Positions 32,383 through 40,952 of a DNA stretch of 64,000 bases are shown here, piece by piece. This DNA comes from Streptomyces sp. NBC_00353 (GTDB lineage Bacteria > Actinomycetota > Actinomycetes > Streptomycetales > Streptomycetaceae): the NCBI RefSeq assembly GCF_036108815.1, contig NZ_CP107985.1:8739501-8803500 (forward strand), read 5' to 3'. Numbering within the stretch: the first letter of the stretch is position 1; each line of letters opens with the position of its first letter. The notes beneath the pieces are model-generated. The model ran no database searches. It had not been told where the DNA came from and was given only the letters and a program-made list of their open reading frames with translations. Position numbers and translations under genes: made by a program.

Positions 32383-33534
32383 GTGGCGAGGGGATACGTA
32401 CTCGACGGCGGTGGGCAGCGGGACGCGGAGCGGCTCACCGGGTCGTTCGCCCGGCCCTTGACCGTGCCCGGCCAGGGTCCCGGCCCGGCCCCCGTACGGA
32501 CCGCGGTCCTGGAAGCCGTCGCGGGGTGGGTGCCGGGGGAACCGGTGGGCAATGACGCGTTGCCCTCCGCCTGGGGCGTGGACGATGCCTGGGTGCGCGC
32601 CCGCACCGGCATCGTCAGCCGCCACCGGGCCGGGGTGGGACTGGCCACCGGGGACGTCGCCTTCGAGGCCGCCCGGCGACTGGTCGGGGACGACGGTTCG
32701 ACCGCCGCCGGGCCGGTGGACGCGCTCGTGCTCGCGACCGCCACCCCCGACCATCCCTGCCCCGGCACAGCTCCCGCCCTCGCTGCCCGGCTCGGTCTGG
32801 GAACGGTCCCCGCATTCGATCTCGGCGCCGCGTGCAGTGGCTTCGTCTACGGGCTCGCCGTCTGCCGGGGGCTCGTGGCCGCCGGTCTCCACGACCGGGT
32901 GCTGCTGGTGGGCGCAGATGTGTACTCGGCCTGGCTGGACCCGGCCGACCGGTCGGCGGGCGTGGTGTTCGGCGACGGGGCCGGTGCGGCACTCGTGGGA
33001 GCCGGACGGGCGGGGACCCCCGGTGAGCTGCTCGACTTCGACCTGGGCAGCGACGGCACCGGGTACGACCTGATCACCGTGCCCGGTGGCGGTGCGCGGT
33101 CCCGCTCGACGCCGGAGCAGGCCGCCGAGGGCGACGAGTTCTTCCGTATGCAGGGCCCCGCCGTGTACCAGCACGCCGTCGAGCGCATGACGGGATCCTG
33201 CCGGGCTCTGCTGGCCAAGGTGGGGTGGGACGCCGCCGACGTCGACCACTTCGTACCGCACCAGGCCAACGCGCGGATTCTGCGGGCGGTGTCCGCCCGC
33301 GTCGGCATTGACGCGCGGCGCTGTGTCACGCACCTGGAGCGGGTGGGGAACACGGGCGCCGCGTCGATTCCGCTGGCGCTCGCCGACGCAGCCTCCAAGG
33401 GCCGGTTCCGGGCCGGCGACCAGATGCTGATCACCGCCTTCGGAGGCGGTCTGACCTGGGGGTCCGCCGCTCTTCGCTGGCCGGGAAACCCGCATGAACC
33501 ACGCACGGAGCGCGACGGAGGAAACAGGACATGA
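32383..33534 (+). CDS. Beta-ketoacyl-ACP synthase III-like (FabH type)
   Basis: A 383-residue thiolase-fold condensing enzyme. Counting from the GTG at 32383 (GGAG eight bases upstream), the triad is Cys151 in GAACSGF, His293 in VPHQANAR and Asn323 in GNTGAAS, the complete set for KAS III. The first 40 residues before VRTAVLEAVAGWVP are not family-like, so the GTG at 32464 is an alternative start. KAS III enzymes join an acyl-CoA starter to malonyl-ACP and so begin a chain. It opens a five- or six-gene run with two KAS II genes, an ACP and an acyl-CoA oxidase-like protein, and its stop overlaps the next start (ATGA). Confidence 0.88.
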   Translation: MARGYVLDGGGQRDAERLTGSFARPLTVPGQGPGPAPVRTAVLEAVAGWVPGEPVGNDALPSAWGVDDAWVRARTGIVSRHRAGVGLATGDVAFEAARRLVGDDGSTAAGPVDALVLATATPDHPCPGTAPALAARLGLGTVPAFDLGAACSGFVYGLAVCRGLVAAGLHDRVLLVGADVYSAWLDPADRSAGVVFGDGAGAALVGAGRAGTPGELLDFDLGSDGTGYDLITVPGGGARSRSTPEQAAEGDEFFRMQGPAVYQHAVERMTGSCRALLAKVGWDAADVDHFVPHQANARILRAVSARVGIDARRCVTHLERVGNTGAASIPLALADAASKGRFRAGDQMLITAFGGGLTWGSAALRWPGNPHEPRTERDGGNRT

Positions 33535-34760
33535 CGCAGACTGACACAGGGGTCGCGGTCACGGGAGTGGGGCTGGTGACCCCCGCCGGCGCCGACGAGC
33601 ACGCCTTCTGGGCGGGGCTGTGCGCGGGACGCTCCATGGCGCGGCGCTGCGACGAACTGGCAGGACTGCCGGTCGACTTCGCCTGCCCGGTCGACGGGAT
33701 CGACCTGGACCTGGTGGTGGGCGGCCGATCGGTGTGGCGGATGGGACGGTTCGTGAAACTGGCCCTGGTCGCCGCCCGGCAGGCCGTCGCGGACGCCGGA
33801 CTCTCCCCGGAGGCCTGGGACGGATCCAGGGTCGGAGTGGTGGTCGGCGTCGGCGTCGGCGGAGTGTCCCTGCTCGTCGACAACGTGCGCAAGCTGGACG
33901 ACGCCGGACCGGAGGGGGTCTCTCCGCTGCTGGTACCGATGATGATCCCGAACGCGGCGGCCGGCGAGGTCGCGATCGAGCTCCGCGCCCAGGGCCCCAG
34001 CCTTGCGCCCGCCACCGCCTGCGCCTCCGGGTCCACCGCGATCGCTGTCGCCCGTGACCTGCTGACCAGCGGTCGGTGCGACACCGTGGTGGCCGGCGGG
34101 GCGGAGTCCGTGCTGACGCCGCTGGTGGTGGCGGCCTTCGCGAAGATGGGGGCGCTCTCCACCCGGACAAGCGATCCGGCGGGCGCGTCGCGGCCGTTCG
34201 CCGCGGACCGGGACGGGTTCGTCCTCGGCGAGGGCGCCGCCATGCTCGTACTGGAGCGGACCGTCGACGCCCGTGCCCGCGGCGGCCGGCTGCGCGCGCT
34301 GCTGACCGGCGCGGGCTCCAGTACGGACGCCCGCCACCCCACCGCTCCCGCGCCCGACGGCTGCGGTGCGCAACAGGCGGTGGAGGCGGCGCTGCACGAG
34401 GCGGGCTGGACGCCCCGCGATGTCGACCACATCAACGCGCACGGCACGTCCACCCCGCTGAACGACGCGATGGAGACCGAACTCGTCTCCCGGCTCTTCC
34501 CGCACCGTCCTTCCGTCACCGCCGCGAAGGGAGTGATCGGGCACACCCTCGCCGCTGCCGGTGCGATCGAGGCGGTGGCGACCGTACTGACGCTGGAACA
34601 CGGCATCGTGCCGCCGATCGCCAACCTGGACGCGCTGCCGGACGGGTGGGACCTCGACTGCGTGACCAAGGAGCCGCGCAGGCAGGACGTCCGGCGGGCC
34701 GTCAGCCACTCCTTCGGCTTCGGCGGACACAACGTCGCGCTGGCCTTCGAGCGCGCCTGA
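33531..34760 (+). CDS. Beta-ketoacyl-ACP synthase II-like (first copy)
   Basis: A 409-residue KAS I/II-type condensing enzyme, translationally coupled to the KAS III gene. The active site is complete: Cys164 in TACASGS, His304 in NAHGTSTP and His338 in GVIGHTL. Because the Cys is present this is not a chain-length factor of a classical type II polyketide synthase, which carries Gln there. It resembles the second KAS at 37233 along its length, so the two are likely paralogues with different chain-length or substrate preference, or form a heterodimer. It elongates ACP-bound chains with malonyl units. Confidence 0.9.
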   Translation: MTQTDTGVAVTGVGLVTPAGADEHAFWAGLCAGRSMARRCDELAGLPVDFACPVDGIDLDLVVGGRSVWRMGRFVKLALVAARQAVADAGLSPEAWDGSRVGVVVGVGVGGVSLLVDNVRKLDDAGPEGVSPLLVPMMIPNAAAGEVAIELRAQGPSLAPATACASGSTAIAVARDLLTSGRCDTVVAGGAESVLTPLVVAAFAKMGALSTRTSDPAGASRPFAADRDGFVLGEGAAMLVLERTVDARARGGRLRALLTGAGSSTDARHPTAPAPDGCGAQQAVEAALHEAGWTPRDVDHINAHGTSTPLNDAMETELVSRLFPHRPSVTAAKGVIGHTLAAAGAIEAVATVLTLEHGIVPPIANLDALPDGWDLDCVTKEPRRQDVRRAVSHSFGFGGHNVALAFERA

Positions 34761-34778
34761 CCCGTTGTCCCGCCTGTG

Positions 34779-34816
34779 CAACGGACGGCGAGGAAGTGTG
34801 TCCTCGCCGTCCGTTG
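34779..34816. terminator. 16-bp perfect hairpin between KAS II and acyl-CoA oxidase genes
   Basis: Arms 34779-34794 (CAACGGACGGCGAGGA) and 34801-34816 (TCCTCGCCGTCCGTTG) pair without mismatch around a six-base loop. It starts 19 bp after the KAS stop and ends 15 bp before the next ATG. It should terminate or attenuate read-through inside the cluster, and it leaves almost no room for a ribosome binding site for the next gene. Confidence 0.75.
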
Positions 34817-34831
34817 ATCGTTCTGGTAGTC

Positions 34832-36697
34832 ATGACCGCAACGATCGACAGCGTCGGCACTCAGTCCACCGCGGACCTTCTCAAAGGTGTGCTCTTCGGT
34901 GATAACTTCCGCCAGGAGCACGGTCCTTGGCGTCGGTTGATCTCCACGCAGCCGTTCCGCCGCCCGGCCGACCGCACACCCGACGAGCGCCTCTCCCTCG
35001 CGTACGAACGGCTGAGGATCCTCAACAGCACCCTCGGCAGCGCCGCCGGAACGGCCGCCGACCCGCGCGCCCTCGCCGCCCTGCACGAGTGGATCGGCCC
35101 GGTGGACCCGGCGCTCACCACCGTCGCGGGCATCCACTACAACCTCTTCCTCGGCAGCCTCCTCGACCATGACGGCGATACCCGTCGCGATCTGTCGGAC
35201 TTCCTCCGACTGCGGCGCATCGGCACCTTCCTCTGTACGGAGGTGGCGCACGGCAATGATGCGGTGGCCGTCGAGACCACCGCGACGTACGACCGCGCAC
35301 GCGACGGTTTCGTCCTGCACACCCCGCACTCCGGGGCACAGAAGTTCATGCCCAACGCCAGCCCGGCCGGCGGCCCCAAGACCGGACTGGTCGCGGCACG
35401 CCTGCTGGCCGACGGCGCCGACCATGGAGTCTTTCTCTTTCTGGTGCCCCTCACCGACGAGGTGCGGCCGCTGCCCGGGGTACGGGTCCGCAGGCTCCCG
35501 GCACGCCTGGGCAGCCCGGTCGACCACTGTCTGACCTCATTCGACCAGGTCTTCGTGGAACGCGAGGCGCTGCTCGGCGGCGAGCACGGACGGGTCGGCG
35601 ACAACGGGGAGTTCAGCAGCGCCATGGGCAACCGCAGGCGTCGCTTCCTCACCTCGATCGGGCGCGTCACGGTCGGCAAGATCTCCATGAGCGCCTGCGC
35701 GGTCGGCGCCGCGCGCGCGACGCTGGCCGTCGCGGTCCGCTACGGCGGCCACCGGTACATCTCCGGCCCGCGCGCCGCGCAGCCGGTGCCGGTGATCGCC
35801 CACCGCAGCCACCACGGGCCGCTGGCCGAGGCCATGGCCACTGTCTTCGCGATGAGCCTGCTGCACCGCAGAGCCCTCGACCGGTGGGAGGCACAGGGCG
35901 GCGCGGGGCCGGGCGCGGGGCGGGCCGAGGCGGAGCGACTGGTCGCCGTGGCGAAGGGGTGGATCACCTGGCGGGCCCGCGCGGTCATCGTCGAATGCCG
36001 TGAACGGTGCGGAGCGCAGGCGCTGTTGGAGAACAACGGCATGGCCGACCTCGTAGCCGGTGCGGAGGGCGTGATCACCGCCGAGGGAGACAACCTGGCC
36101 ATCCACACCAAGGCCGCCGCCGAGATGCTGTTCGCCGCTCCGCAGACCCCGCAGGACAGCACTTCTGATACCGCGCCCGGAGATCTCGCCGACCCCCGGT
36201 TCCTCGGGCGGCTGCACGCGTATGTGGAGGACCTCTGGTTCGCCCGGGCCAGGGCGCGGATGAGCGGCGCCCGGAGTGATGGGCCGCTGGACCGGTGGAA
36301 CGCGGCGTCCGGGCCGGCATTGCGTGGCGTCGAGGCCCACGCCCACCGGCAGGCGACCGAGGCGTACGCGGACGCGGTCACCGGAGTGCCCGAGGGGCCC
36401 GCACGTGATCGACTCGACGAACTGCAGCGGCTGTTCGCCCTGCGGTGGGTGGCCCGCAACAGCGGCGATCTGCTCGCCGCCGGTCGTCTGACCATCGACC
36501 AGGTCAACGCTCTGCCCGACGCCGTCGAAGGGCTCATCGCAGATGTCGCCGCGCATCTGCCCACCCTGATCGAGTCCTTCGCGCTGCCGGAAGAGGTGCT
36601 CGCGGACTGGCCCATCGCGGGCGCCGACTACGCCGACGTGTACGACGATCCGGAGGCGGCGTGGCGGAGCGCCGCGGGGGCCGAGGGGGAGCGGTGA
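34832..36697 (+). CDS. Acyl-CoA oxidase/dehydrogenase-like flavoprotein
   Basis: A 621-residue protein of acyl-CoA oxidase size and layout: helical N-domain, middle beta-domain (GTFLCTEVAHGNDAVAVETTATYDRARDGFVLHTP, FMPNASPAGGPKTGLVAARL), then helical FAD-binding and C-terminal domains. ITAEGDN places Glu418 at the position of the catalytic base of acyl-CoA oxidases. The enzyme would oxidise a fatty acyl thioester to the 2-enoyl form. Next to ACP and KAS genes it may act on an ACP-bound chain and supply unsaturation without a dehydratase (inference). The start ATG (34832) lies just after a strong hairpin and lacks an obvious ribosome binding site. It is coupled by GTGA to the 57-codon frame downstream. 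Confidence 0.85.
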   Translation: MTATIDSVGTQSTADLLKGVLFGDNFRQEHGPWRRLISTQPFRRPADRTPDERLSLAYERLRILNSTLGSAAGTAADPRALAALHEWIGPVDPALTTVAGIHYNLFLGSLLDHDGDTRRDLSDFLRLRRIGTFLCTEVAHGNDAVAVETTATYDRARDGFVLHTPHSGAQKFMPNASPAGGPKTGLVAARLLADGADHGVFLFLVPLTDEVRPLPGVRVRRLPARLGSPVDHCLTSFDQVFVEREALLGGEHGRVGDNGEFSSAMGNRRRRFLTSIGRVTVGKISMSACAVGAARATLAVAVRYGGHRYISGPRAAQPVPVIAHRSHHGPLAEAMATVFAMSLLHRRALDRWEAQGGAGPGAGRAEAERLVAVAKGWITWRARAVIVECRERCGAQALLENNGMADLVAGAEGVITAEGDNLAIHTKAAAEMLFAAPQTPQDSTSDTAPGDLADPRFLGRLHAYVEDLWFARARARMSGARSDGPLDRWNAASGPALRGVEAHAHRQATEAYADAVTGVPEGPARDRLDELQRLFALRWVARNSGDLLAAGRLTIDQVNALPDAVEGLIADVAAHLPTLIESFALPEEVLADWPIAGADYADVYDDPEAAWRSAAGAEGER

Positions 36698-36867
36698 CGG
36701 CCCCGCAGGAGCGGGCCGCCGGGCGCACGCGCCGGGTACGGGAGGCCGCGCAGGCCCTCGGTGTCCGGGCCGTGCTGCTGGGGTACTGGGGCACGACATC
36801 CCTCCTCGCCCGGTGCCGCACGAACGCGCGTACGGGCGTAGGCGAATCGGTTCGCCGCAAGGCGTAA
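36694..36867 (+). CDS. Small coupled ORF, unknown (57 aa)
   Basis: A GTG at 36694 overlaps the acyl-CoA oxidase stop in a GTGA junction, and the frame runs 57 codons to TAA at 36867. The product is basic, with an amphipathic start (RTRRVREAAQALGVRAVLLGYWGTTSLLARCRTNAR), and resembles nothing I know. A helical ACP- or membrane-contacting peptide is possible, but a chance frame cannot be excluded. The overlap with the preceding gene and position between oxidase and ACP are the main support. Confidence 0.4.
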   Translation: MTAPQERAAGRTRRVREAAQALGVRAVLLGYWGTTSLLARCRTNARTGVGESVRRKA

Positions 36868-36957
36868 CTGGAGGAACGTCATCCCGTTACTTCGGCGTCG
36901 GGACGGTGACATTCACCCGGTCCGACGCACCTGCACCACAGAGCGAAGAGGAAGATC

Positions 36958-37236
36958 ATGAGTGCGATTCATCCCAAGATCACCGACGTCCTCATCAGCA
37001 CCTTCAAGGTGCCCGCCGCCGAGATCCTCCCCGACTCCACCATGGACAGCCTGGAGATGGACTCGCTCGCCGTCGCCGAGTTCGCCGTCATCATCAAGGA
37101 GAAGCTGGGCGTCGACGCAGGCTCCGACAGGCTCTACAAGGACGCCACCCTGGCCGACATCACCCGGTTCATCGACGAGACGGTCGGCGGCGTGGCGACG
37201 GCGAGCGGCGAGGCAGCGATGAGCAACCCCCGATGA
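36958..37236 (+). CDS. Acyl carrier protein
   Basis: A 92-residue carrier protein with AGAGGAAG before its ATG. The phosphopantetheine attachment site is Ser36 in LEMDSLAVAEF, preceded by the typical helix I and followed by helix III (ATLADITRFIDETV). It has about ten extra residues at the C-terminus (GGVATASGEAAMSNPR). Stop and next KAS start overlap (ATGA), so ACP and KAS are made together. The dedicated ACP supports a pathway separate from primary fatty acid synthesis. Confidence 0.95.
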   Translation: MSAIHPKITDVLISTFKVPAAEILPDSTMDSLEMDSLAVAEFAVIIKEKLGVDAGSDRLYKDATLADITRFIDETVGGVATASGEAAMSNPR

Positions 37237-38456
37237 ACAGGCCTGCCGTCGTCGTCACCGGCCTGGGGATGATCACCCCGGCCGGCAACGACACCGAAAC
37301 CACCTGGAACGGGGTCTGCTCCGGGGTCTCGCCCGCCCGCGCCGTCCCCGAACTCGAAGGGTGTGAGATCGACTTCGCGTGCACGGTCTCCGGCATCGAT
37401 CTGGACGAGGCGGTCGGCGGCCGGACGGCCTTCCGGATGGGGAAGTACGTCAAGTTCGCCGTCCTCGCGGCACGGGAGGCGGTCGCGGACGCCGGACTCG
37501 ACCCGGCCGACTGGGACGGCAGCCGGGTGGCCGTCGTCGTCGGCACCAGCAGCGGAGGGTCCGCCGGCCTGACCGAACAGGCCGTCGCACTCGACCGGCG
37601 CGGGCCGGAGGCCACCTCCCCGTCCGGCATCCTGCTCACCATTCCGAACATGCCCGCGGCCGAGATCGCCATCCGGATACGGGCCACGGGTCCCAGCATG
37701 GCGCCGTGCACCGCCTGTTCGTCCGGGGCCACCGCGCTCTCCGTGGCCCGGGACCTGCTGGTCACCGGCCAGTGCGACATCGCGATCGCCGGCGCCACCG
37801 AGTCCATCGTCTTTCCGGTCGCCATGACCGGCTTCGCCCGGTCCGGCGCCGCCGCCCGCAGGGACGGCGACCCGGCCCGTCTCTGCCGGCCGTTCGCGGC
37901 CGATCGTGCCGGACTCGTCATGGGTGAGGGTGCCGCCCTCATGGTGCTGGAGCGGGCGGACGACGCCCGGGCTCGGGGGGCGGCGCCGAGAGCACTGCTC
38001 GCAGGCACGGGGGCCACCACCGACGCCCACCATCCCACCAGCCCGCATCCGTCCGGCGCCGTCGCCCGGGCTGCCGTCGAGGCGGCACTGCGCGACGCGG
38101 GCTGGCGGGCCGAGGACGTCGAACACGTCAACGCGCACGGCACGTCGACACCGCTGGGCGATGCCACCGAAGCCGCCCTCATCGGCCGGGTCTATCCGCA
38201 CCGGCCGCCCGTCACCGCTCCCAAGGGCGTGCTGGGCCACTGCATGGGGGCAGCCGGAGCCATCGAGGCCGGGCTGACGATCCTCACGCTCCAGCACGGA
38301 GTCGTACCACCGATCGCCAATCTGGACGCCCCGGCACCCGAGTTCGACATCGACTGCGTCACCAAGGCGCCTCTCCTGCAGCCGGTCCGCCGCGCCGTCA
38401 GCCACTCCTTCGGGTTCGGCGGCCACAACGCGGTGATCGCCCTCCAGCGCCCGTAG
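37233..38456 (+). CDS. Beta-ketoacyl-ACP synthase II-like (second copy)
   Basis: A 407-residue KAS II coupled to the ACP gene by an ATGA overlap. Its active site is complete: Cys162 in TACSSGA, His302 in NAHGTSTP and His336 in GVLGHCM. It shares long stretches with the first KAS (MGKYVKFAVLAAREAVADAGL against MGRFVKLALVAARQAVADAGL, and the C-terminal RRAVSHSFGFGGHN), so one probably arose by duplication. Neither copy is a chain-length factor. It is the last gene of the compact run. The P450 at 39636 could be a tailoring enzyme but is separated by an opposing gene. Confidence 0.9.
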   Translation: MNRPAVVVTGLGMITPAGNDTETTWNGVCSGVSPARAVPELEGCEIDFACTVSGIDLDEAVGGRTAFRMGKYVKFAVLAAREAVADAGLDPADWDGSRVAVVVGTSSGGSAGLTEQAVALDRRGPEATSPSGILLTIPNMPAAEIAIRIRATGPSMAPCTACSSGATALSVARDLLVTGQCDIAIAGATESIVFPVAMTGFARSGAAARRDGDPARLCRPFAADRAGLVMGEGAALMVLERADDARARGAAPRALLAGTGATTDAHHPTSPHPSGAVARAAVEAALRDAGWRAEDVEHVNAHGTSTPLGDATEAALIGRVYPHRPPVTAPKGVLGHCMGAAGAIEAGLTILTLQHGVVPPIANLDAPAPEFDIDCVTKAPLLQPVRRAVSHSFGFGGHNAVIALQRP

Positions 38457-38467
38457 ACCTTGCGGCA

Positions 38468-38566
38468 CTACGGCTGCGCCATGTGGAACTGGCGGAAGGC
38501 ATCGTCGGACGCGACGGCGTAGCCGGCGCGGTAGCCGTTCCGGAACACGGTGACGGTCACGGCCGG
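38468..38566 (-). pseudogene. Possible C-terminal relic of an unidentified protein
   Basis: A minus-strand frame ending at 38468 reads VTVTVFRNGYRAGYAVASDD then AFRQFHMAQP, with a balanced, protein-like composition quite unlike the surrounding GC-driven frames. The open frame extends only to 38632 and lacks a start codon with a ribosome binding site. It may be the tail of a deleted gene. I do not recognise a family. The remaining gap to 38786 holds nothing I can name. Confidence 0.25.
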
Positions 38567-38786
38567 CGCGGCCGAGGGTGTCAGATCGTCCGGCTCCGAA
38601 GCTGTCAGCCACCACCGGGCGGCGCGCCACCGTCAGGCGAGCCGCCATGGTGCGCGGCGTCCCCCGGGCATGACAGCGGCATGGCCGGGCCGGCCCGCGG
38701 CACTCGGCACGGTGCGGGTCCGGCCCTCGCCTCTGCGGCCCTCGCCTCTCGCCGGCCCTCGCCTCTACGGCACCGCACGCGCCCGA

Positions 38787-39131
38787 TCACCGAGCCTGGC
38801 CTCCGAGCCTCCCGGTGAGGTCGTAGTGCCGATAGAGCTCCTCCTCCTCGGCCACGGAGAGATGCGCGTCCGCGTCCACCTTGGGGGCGTCCTTGACACT
38901 GTCCTTCGGATGCTTGATGTACAGGTCGGAGCCAACCTTGCGGGCCCCGCGGAGCGGCACGAAGCTCTCCTTCATACCGAACAGGCCGGTTCTCACCGTG
39001 ATCCAGTCCGGTCGCCCGCTGTCGTCGTCGACATACACCCGCCCCACGCTGCCCACCTTCTCGCCCGCGGTGTCGTACACCGTCAGGCCGTCGAGCTCTC
39101 CGGGATCCGTGAAATCGTCAGGGGCTGCCAT
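38787..39131 (-). CDS. PRC-barrel domain protein
   Basis: A 114-residue protein with GAGGAGGA before its ATG. The PRC-barrel beta-fold is visible as DGLTVYDTAGEKVGSVGRVYVDDDSGRPDWITVRTGLFGMKESFVPLRGARKVGSDLYI, followed by a helical tail with an acidic run (VAEEEELYRHYDLTG). Stand-alone PRC-barrel proteins are common and highly expressed in Streptomyces, often linked to stress, with no known activity. It lies on the opposite strand between the KAS run and the P450 gene, so it is unlikely to belong to that pathway. Confidence 0.9.
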   Translation of the reverse strand: MAAPDDFTDPGELDGLTVYDTAGEKVGSVGRVYVDDDSGRPDWITVRTGLFGMKESFVPLRGARKVGSDLYIKHPKDSVKDAPKVDADAHLSVAEEEELYRHYDLTGRLGGQAR

Positions 39132-39635
39132 GACCGATTCCTCCTCGCCCGGGCGCGTCCGTGGGCGGGCCCACCAGGGAAGGCGCGTCCGGACTCCATC
39201 GCGCCTCACCCGGACGGACGGTGCAACCTCCCGGCCCGGAGAAGGGCCGTCCGCTGCGTCCCCGGGGGCGCAGTGCGACACCGATGGGGCCCCGCCCCGC
39301 GCACTGGGCCATTCGGGTGAGAACCCGTAGGGCCGCAACGGGTCCGTGAAATTCGGACCCACGCCCGGGACGGACCTCGCTCGGGTCTCAGGTACGCATG
39401 GTCCGCGTGGGGCGGAGCGATCTCGACGAGGGTGGCCGCGCCCGCCACCGGACTGCGAAGGCGTCCGTCTCCGCGTCCATGCCCCCGTTCCGCCCGCACG
39501 CGGAACAGCCGCCCGTCCGCCCAACCATCCCTCGTTCCGGGTGCGTTGACCGTAGGATCGGCATCCCGCCATCGGCCGCCCCGAACGGCTGCGCCAGCCG
39601 CCGGTCCGGAGCCGACGACCGTCAGGAGAGGCCCG
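39132..39635. other. Gene-free stretch before the P450 gene
   Basis: About 500 bp with no convincing gene on either strand. The plus-strand end carries the AGGAGAGG ribosome binding site at 39624-39631. TTGACC and TAGGAT occur together at 39547-39559 but too close to be a -35/-10 pair. Open minus-strand frames here are Arg/Pro-rich and look like GC artefacts. Confidence 0.45.
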
Positions 39636-40913
39636 TTGAACATCCCGCCGATACCGGGGCAGGCCACCGCGCACCGCATGGATCCGGCCGGCGGGTGCCC
39701 GCATGCCGACAATGCCCGGCTGCTCGCCCGGGGCGCCGTGGCATCCGTCGTGCTGCCGGGCGATGTGCCGGGGATGGCGGTGCTCGGGCACGACGCCCTC
39801 AAGGAGTTTCTCGCCCACCCCGATGTCGCGAAGGACGCACGCCACTTCACCGCGCTGGCCGAAGGACGGATCCCCGACGGCTGGCCGCTGCGGACCTTCG
39901 CCACCGTGCAGGGCATGACCACCGCCGATGATGCGGACCACCGGCGGCTGCGTGGGCTGGTGAGCAAGGCGTTCACCGCCCGGCGGGTGGAAGCGCTCCG
40001 GCCGCGCATCGAGACCCTGACCGCCGAGTTGCTCGACCGGATCGACGCGGCAGCCGAGGAGGGGGACGGGACGGTGGACCTGCGCGCCGGGTTCGCGATG
40101 CCCCTGCCGATGGGCGTCATCTGCGAGCTCCTCGGCGTCGACGGCCGGTACCAGGACCGCCTGCACCATCTGTCGAACCAGATCGTCGCCACCGACATCG
40201 GGCCCGTCGAGGCCATGGCCGCCAACCGGGAGCTGGTGGAACTGCTGAGCACCGTCGCCGCAGCCCGCGCCGAGCAGCCCGGCGACGACCTCACCAGCGC
40301 GCTGATCACAGCCCGCGACGACGGAGGAGACCGGCTCGGCCGGCACGAACTCATCGGCACCCTGCTCCTGATGATCATCGCCGGTCATGAGACCACGCTG
40401 AACCTCGTCACCAATGCCGTACGTGCGCTGTGCACCCACCGGGACCAGCTCGACCTGGTCACCACGGGCCGCGCGGGATGGGCCGACGTGGTGGAGGAGA
40501 CACTGCGCTGGGACAGCCCGGTCAGCTACTTCCCGTTCCGCTATCCGACCCGCGACCTGACCCTCGACGGGACCGTCATCCCACAGGGCACCCCCGTACT
40601 CGCCGGATACTCGGCCGCCGGACGCGACACGTCCGTGCACGGCCCCGACGCCGACCGCTTCGACGTCACCCGGCCGGCCAGGACATCGGCGGCCCGCCAC
40701 CTCTCCCTCGGCCACGGGCCGCACTACTGCCTGGGAGCGCCGCTCGCCCGGATGGAGGCGACGATTGCGCTGCAGCAACTGTTCCGCCGCTTCCCGGAGC
40801 TGGACGTCACCGTGCCGGACGAGAAACTGGTGCGCCATGCCAGCTTTGTCGGCAACAGCGTGCGGACACTGCCGGTACGGCTCCGCCCGGACACGGGCTC
40901 CGCCGCAGGCTGA
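39636..40913 (+). CDS. Cytochrome P450
   Basis: A 425-residue soluble bacterial P450. I chose the TTG at 39636 because AGGAGAGG lies at ideal spacing and no in-frame ATG or GTG nearby has one. Hallmarks are the I-helix AGHETT (Ala249-Thr254), the EETLRW K-helix ExxR, and the haem loop LGHGPHYCLG with ligand Cys365. The usual Phe of the haem loop is Leu. It resembles CYP105/107-type enzymes that hydroxylate natural products. It may tailor the product of the KAS cluster 1.2 kb upstream, but the PRC-barrel gene intervenes. Ferredoxin genes are not adjacent. Confidence 0.92.
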   Translation: MNIPPIPGQATAHRMDPAGGCPHADNARLLARGAVASVVLPGDVPGMAVLGHDALKEFLAHPDVAKDARHFTALAEGRIPDGWPLRTFATVQGMTTADDADHRRLRGLVSKAFTARRVEALRPRIETLTAELLDRIDAAAEEGDGTVDLRAGFAMPLPMGVICELLGVDGRYQDRLHHLSNQIVATDIGPVEAMAANRELVELLSTVAAARAEQPGDDLTSALITARDDGGDRLGRHELIGTLLLMIIAGHETTLNLVTNAVRALCTHRDQLDLVTTGRAGWADVVEETLRWDSPVSYFPFRYPTRDLTLDGTVIPQGTPVLAGYSAAGRDTSVHGPDADRFDVTRPARTSAARHLSLGHGPHYCLGAPLARMEATIALQQLFRRFPELDVTVPDEKLVRHASFVGNSVRTLPVRLRPDTGSAAG

Positions 40914-40952
40914 GGCCGGACACCGCACGCAGTGCTGCGACTCGCGCCCCAT

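Noticed and set aside
32847..35527. Long minus-strand open frames antisense to the KAS and oxidase genes
   Set aside because: No motif, no ribosome binding site, and the plus-strand genes have complete active sites and coupled starts.
40914..40952. Cobalamin riboswitch before cbiZ
   Set aside because: The gap is too short and lacks the B12-box.
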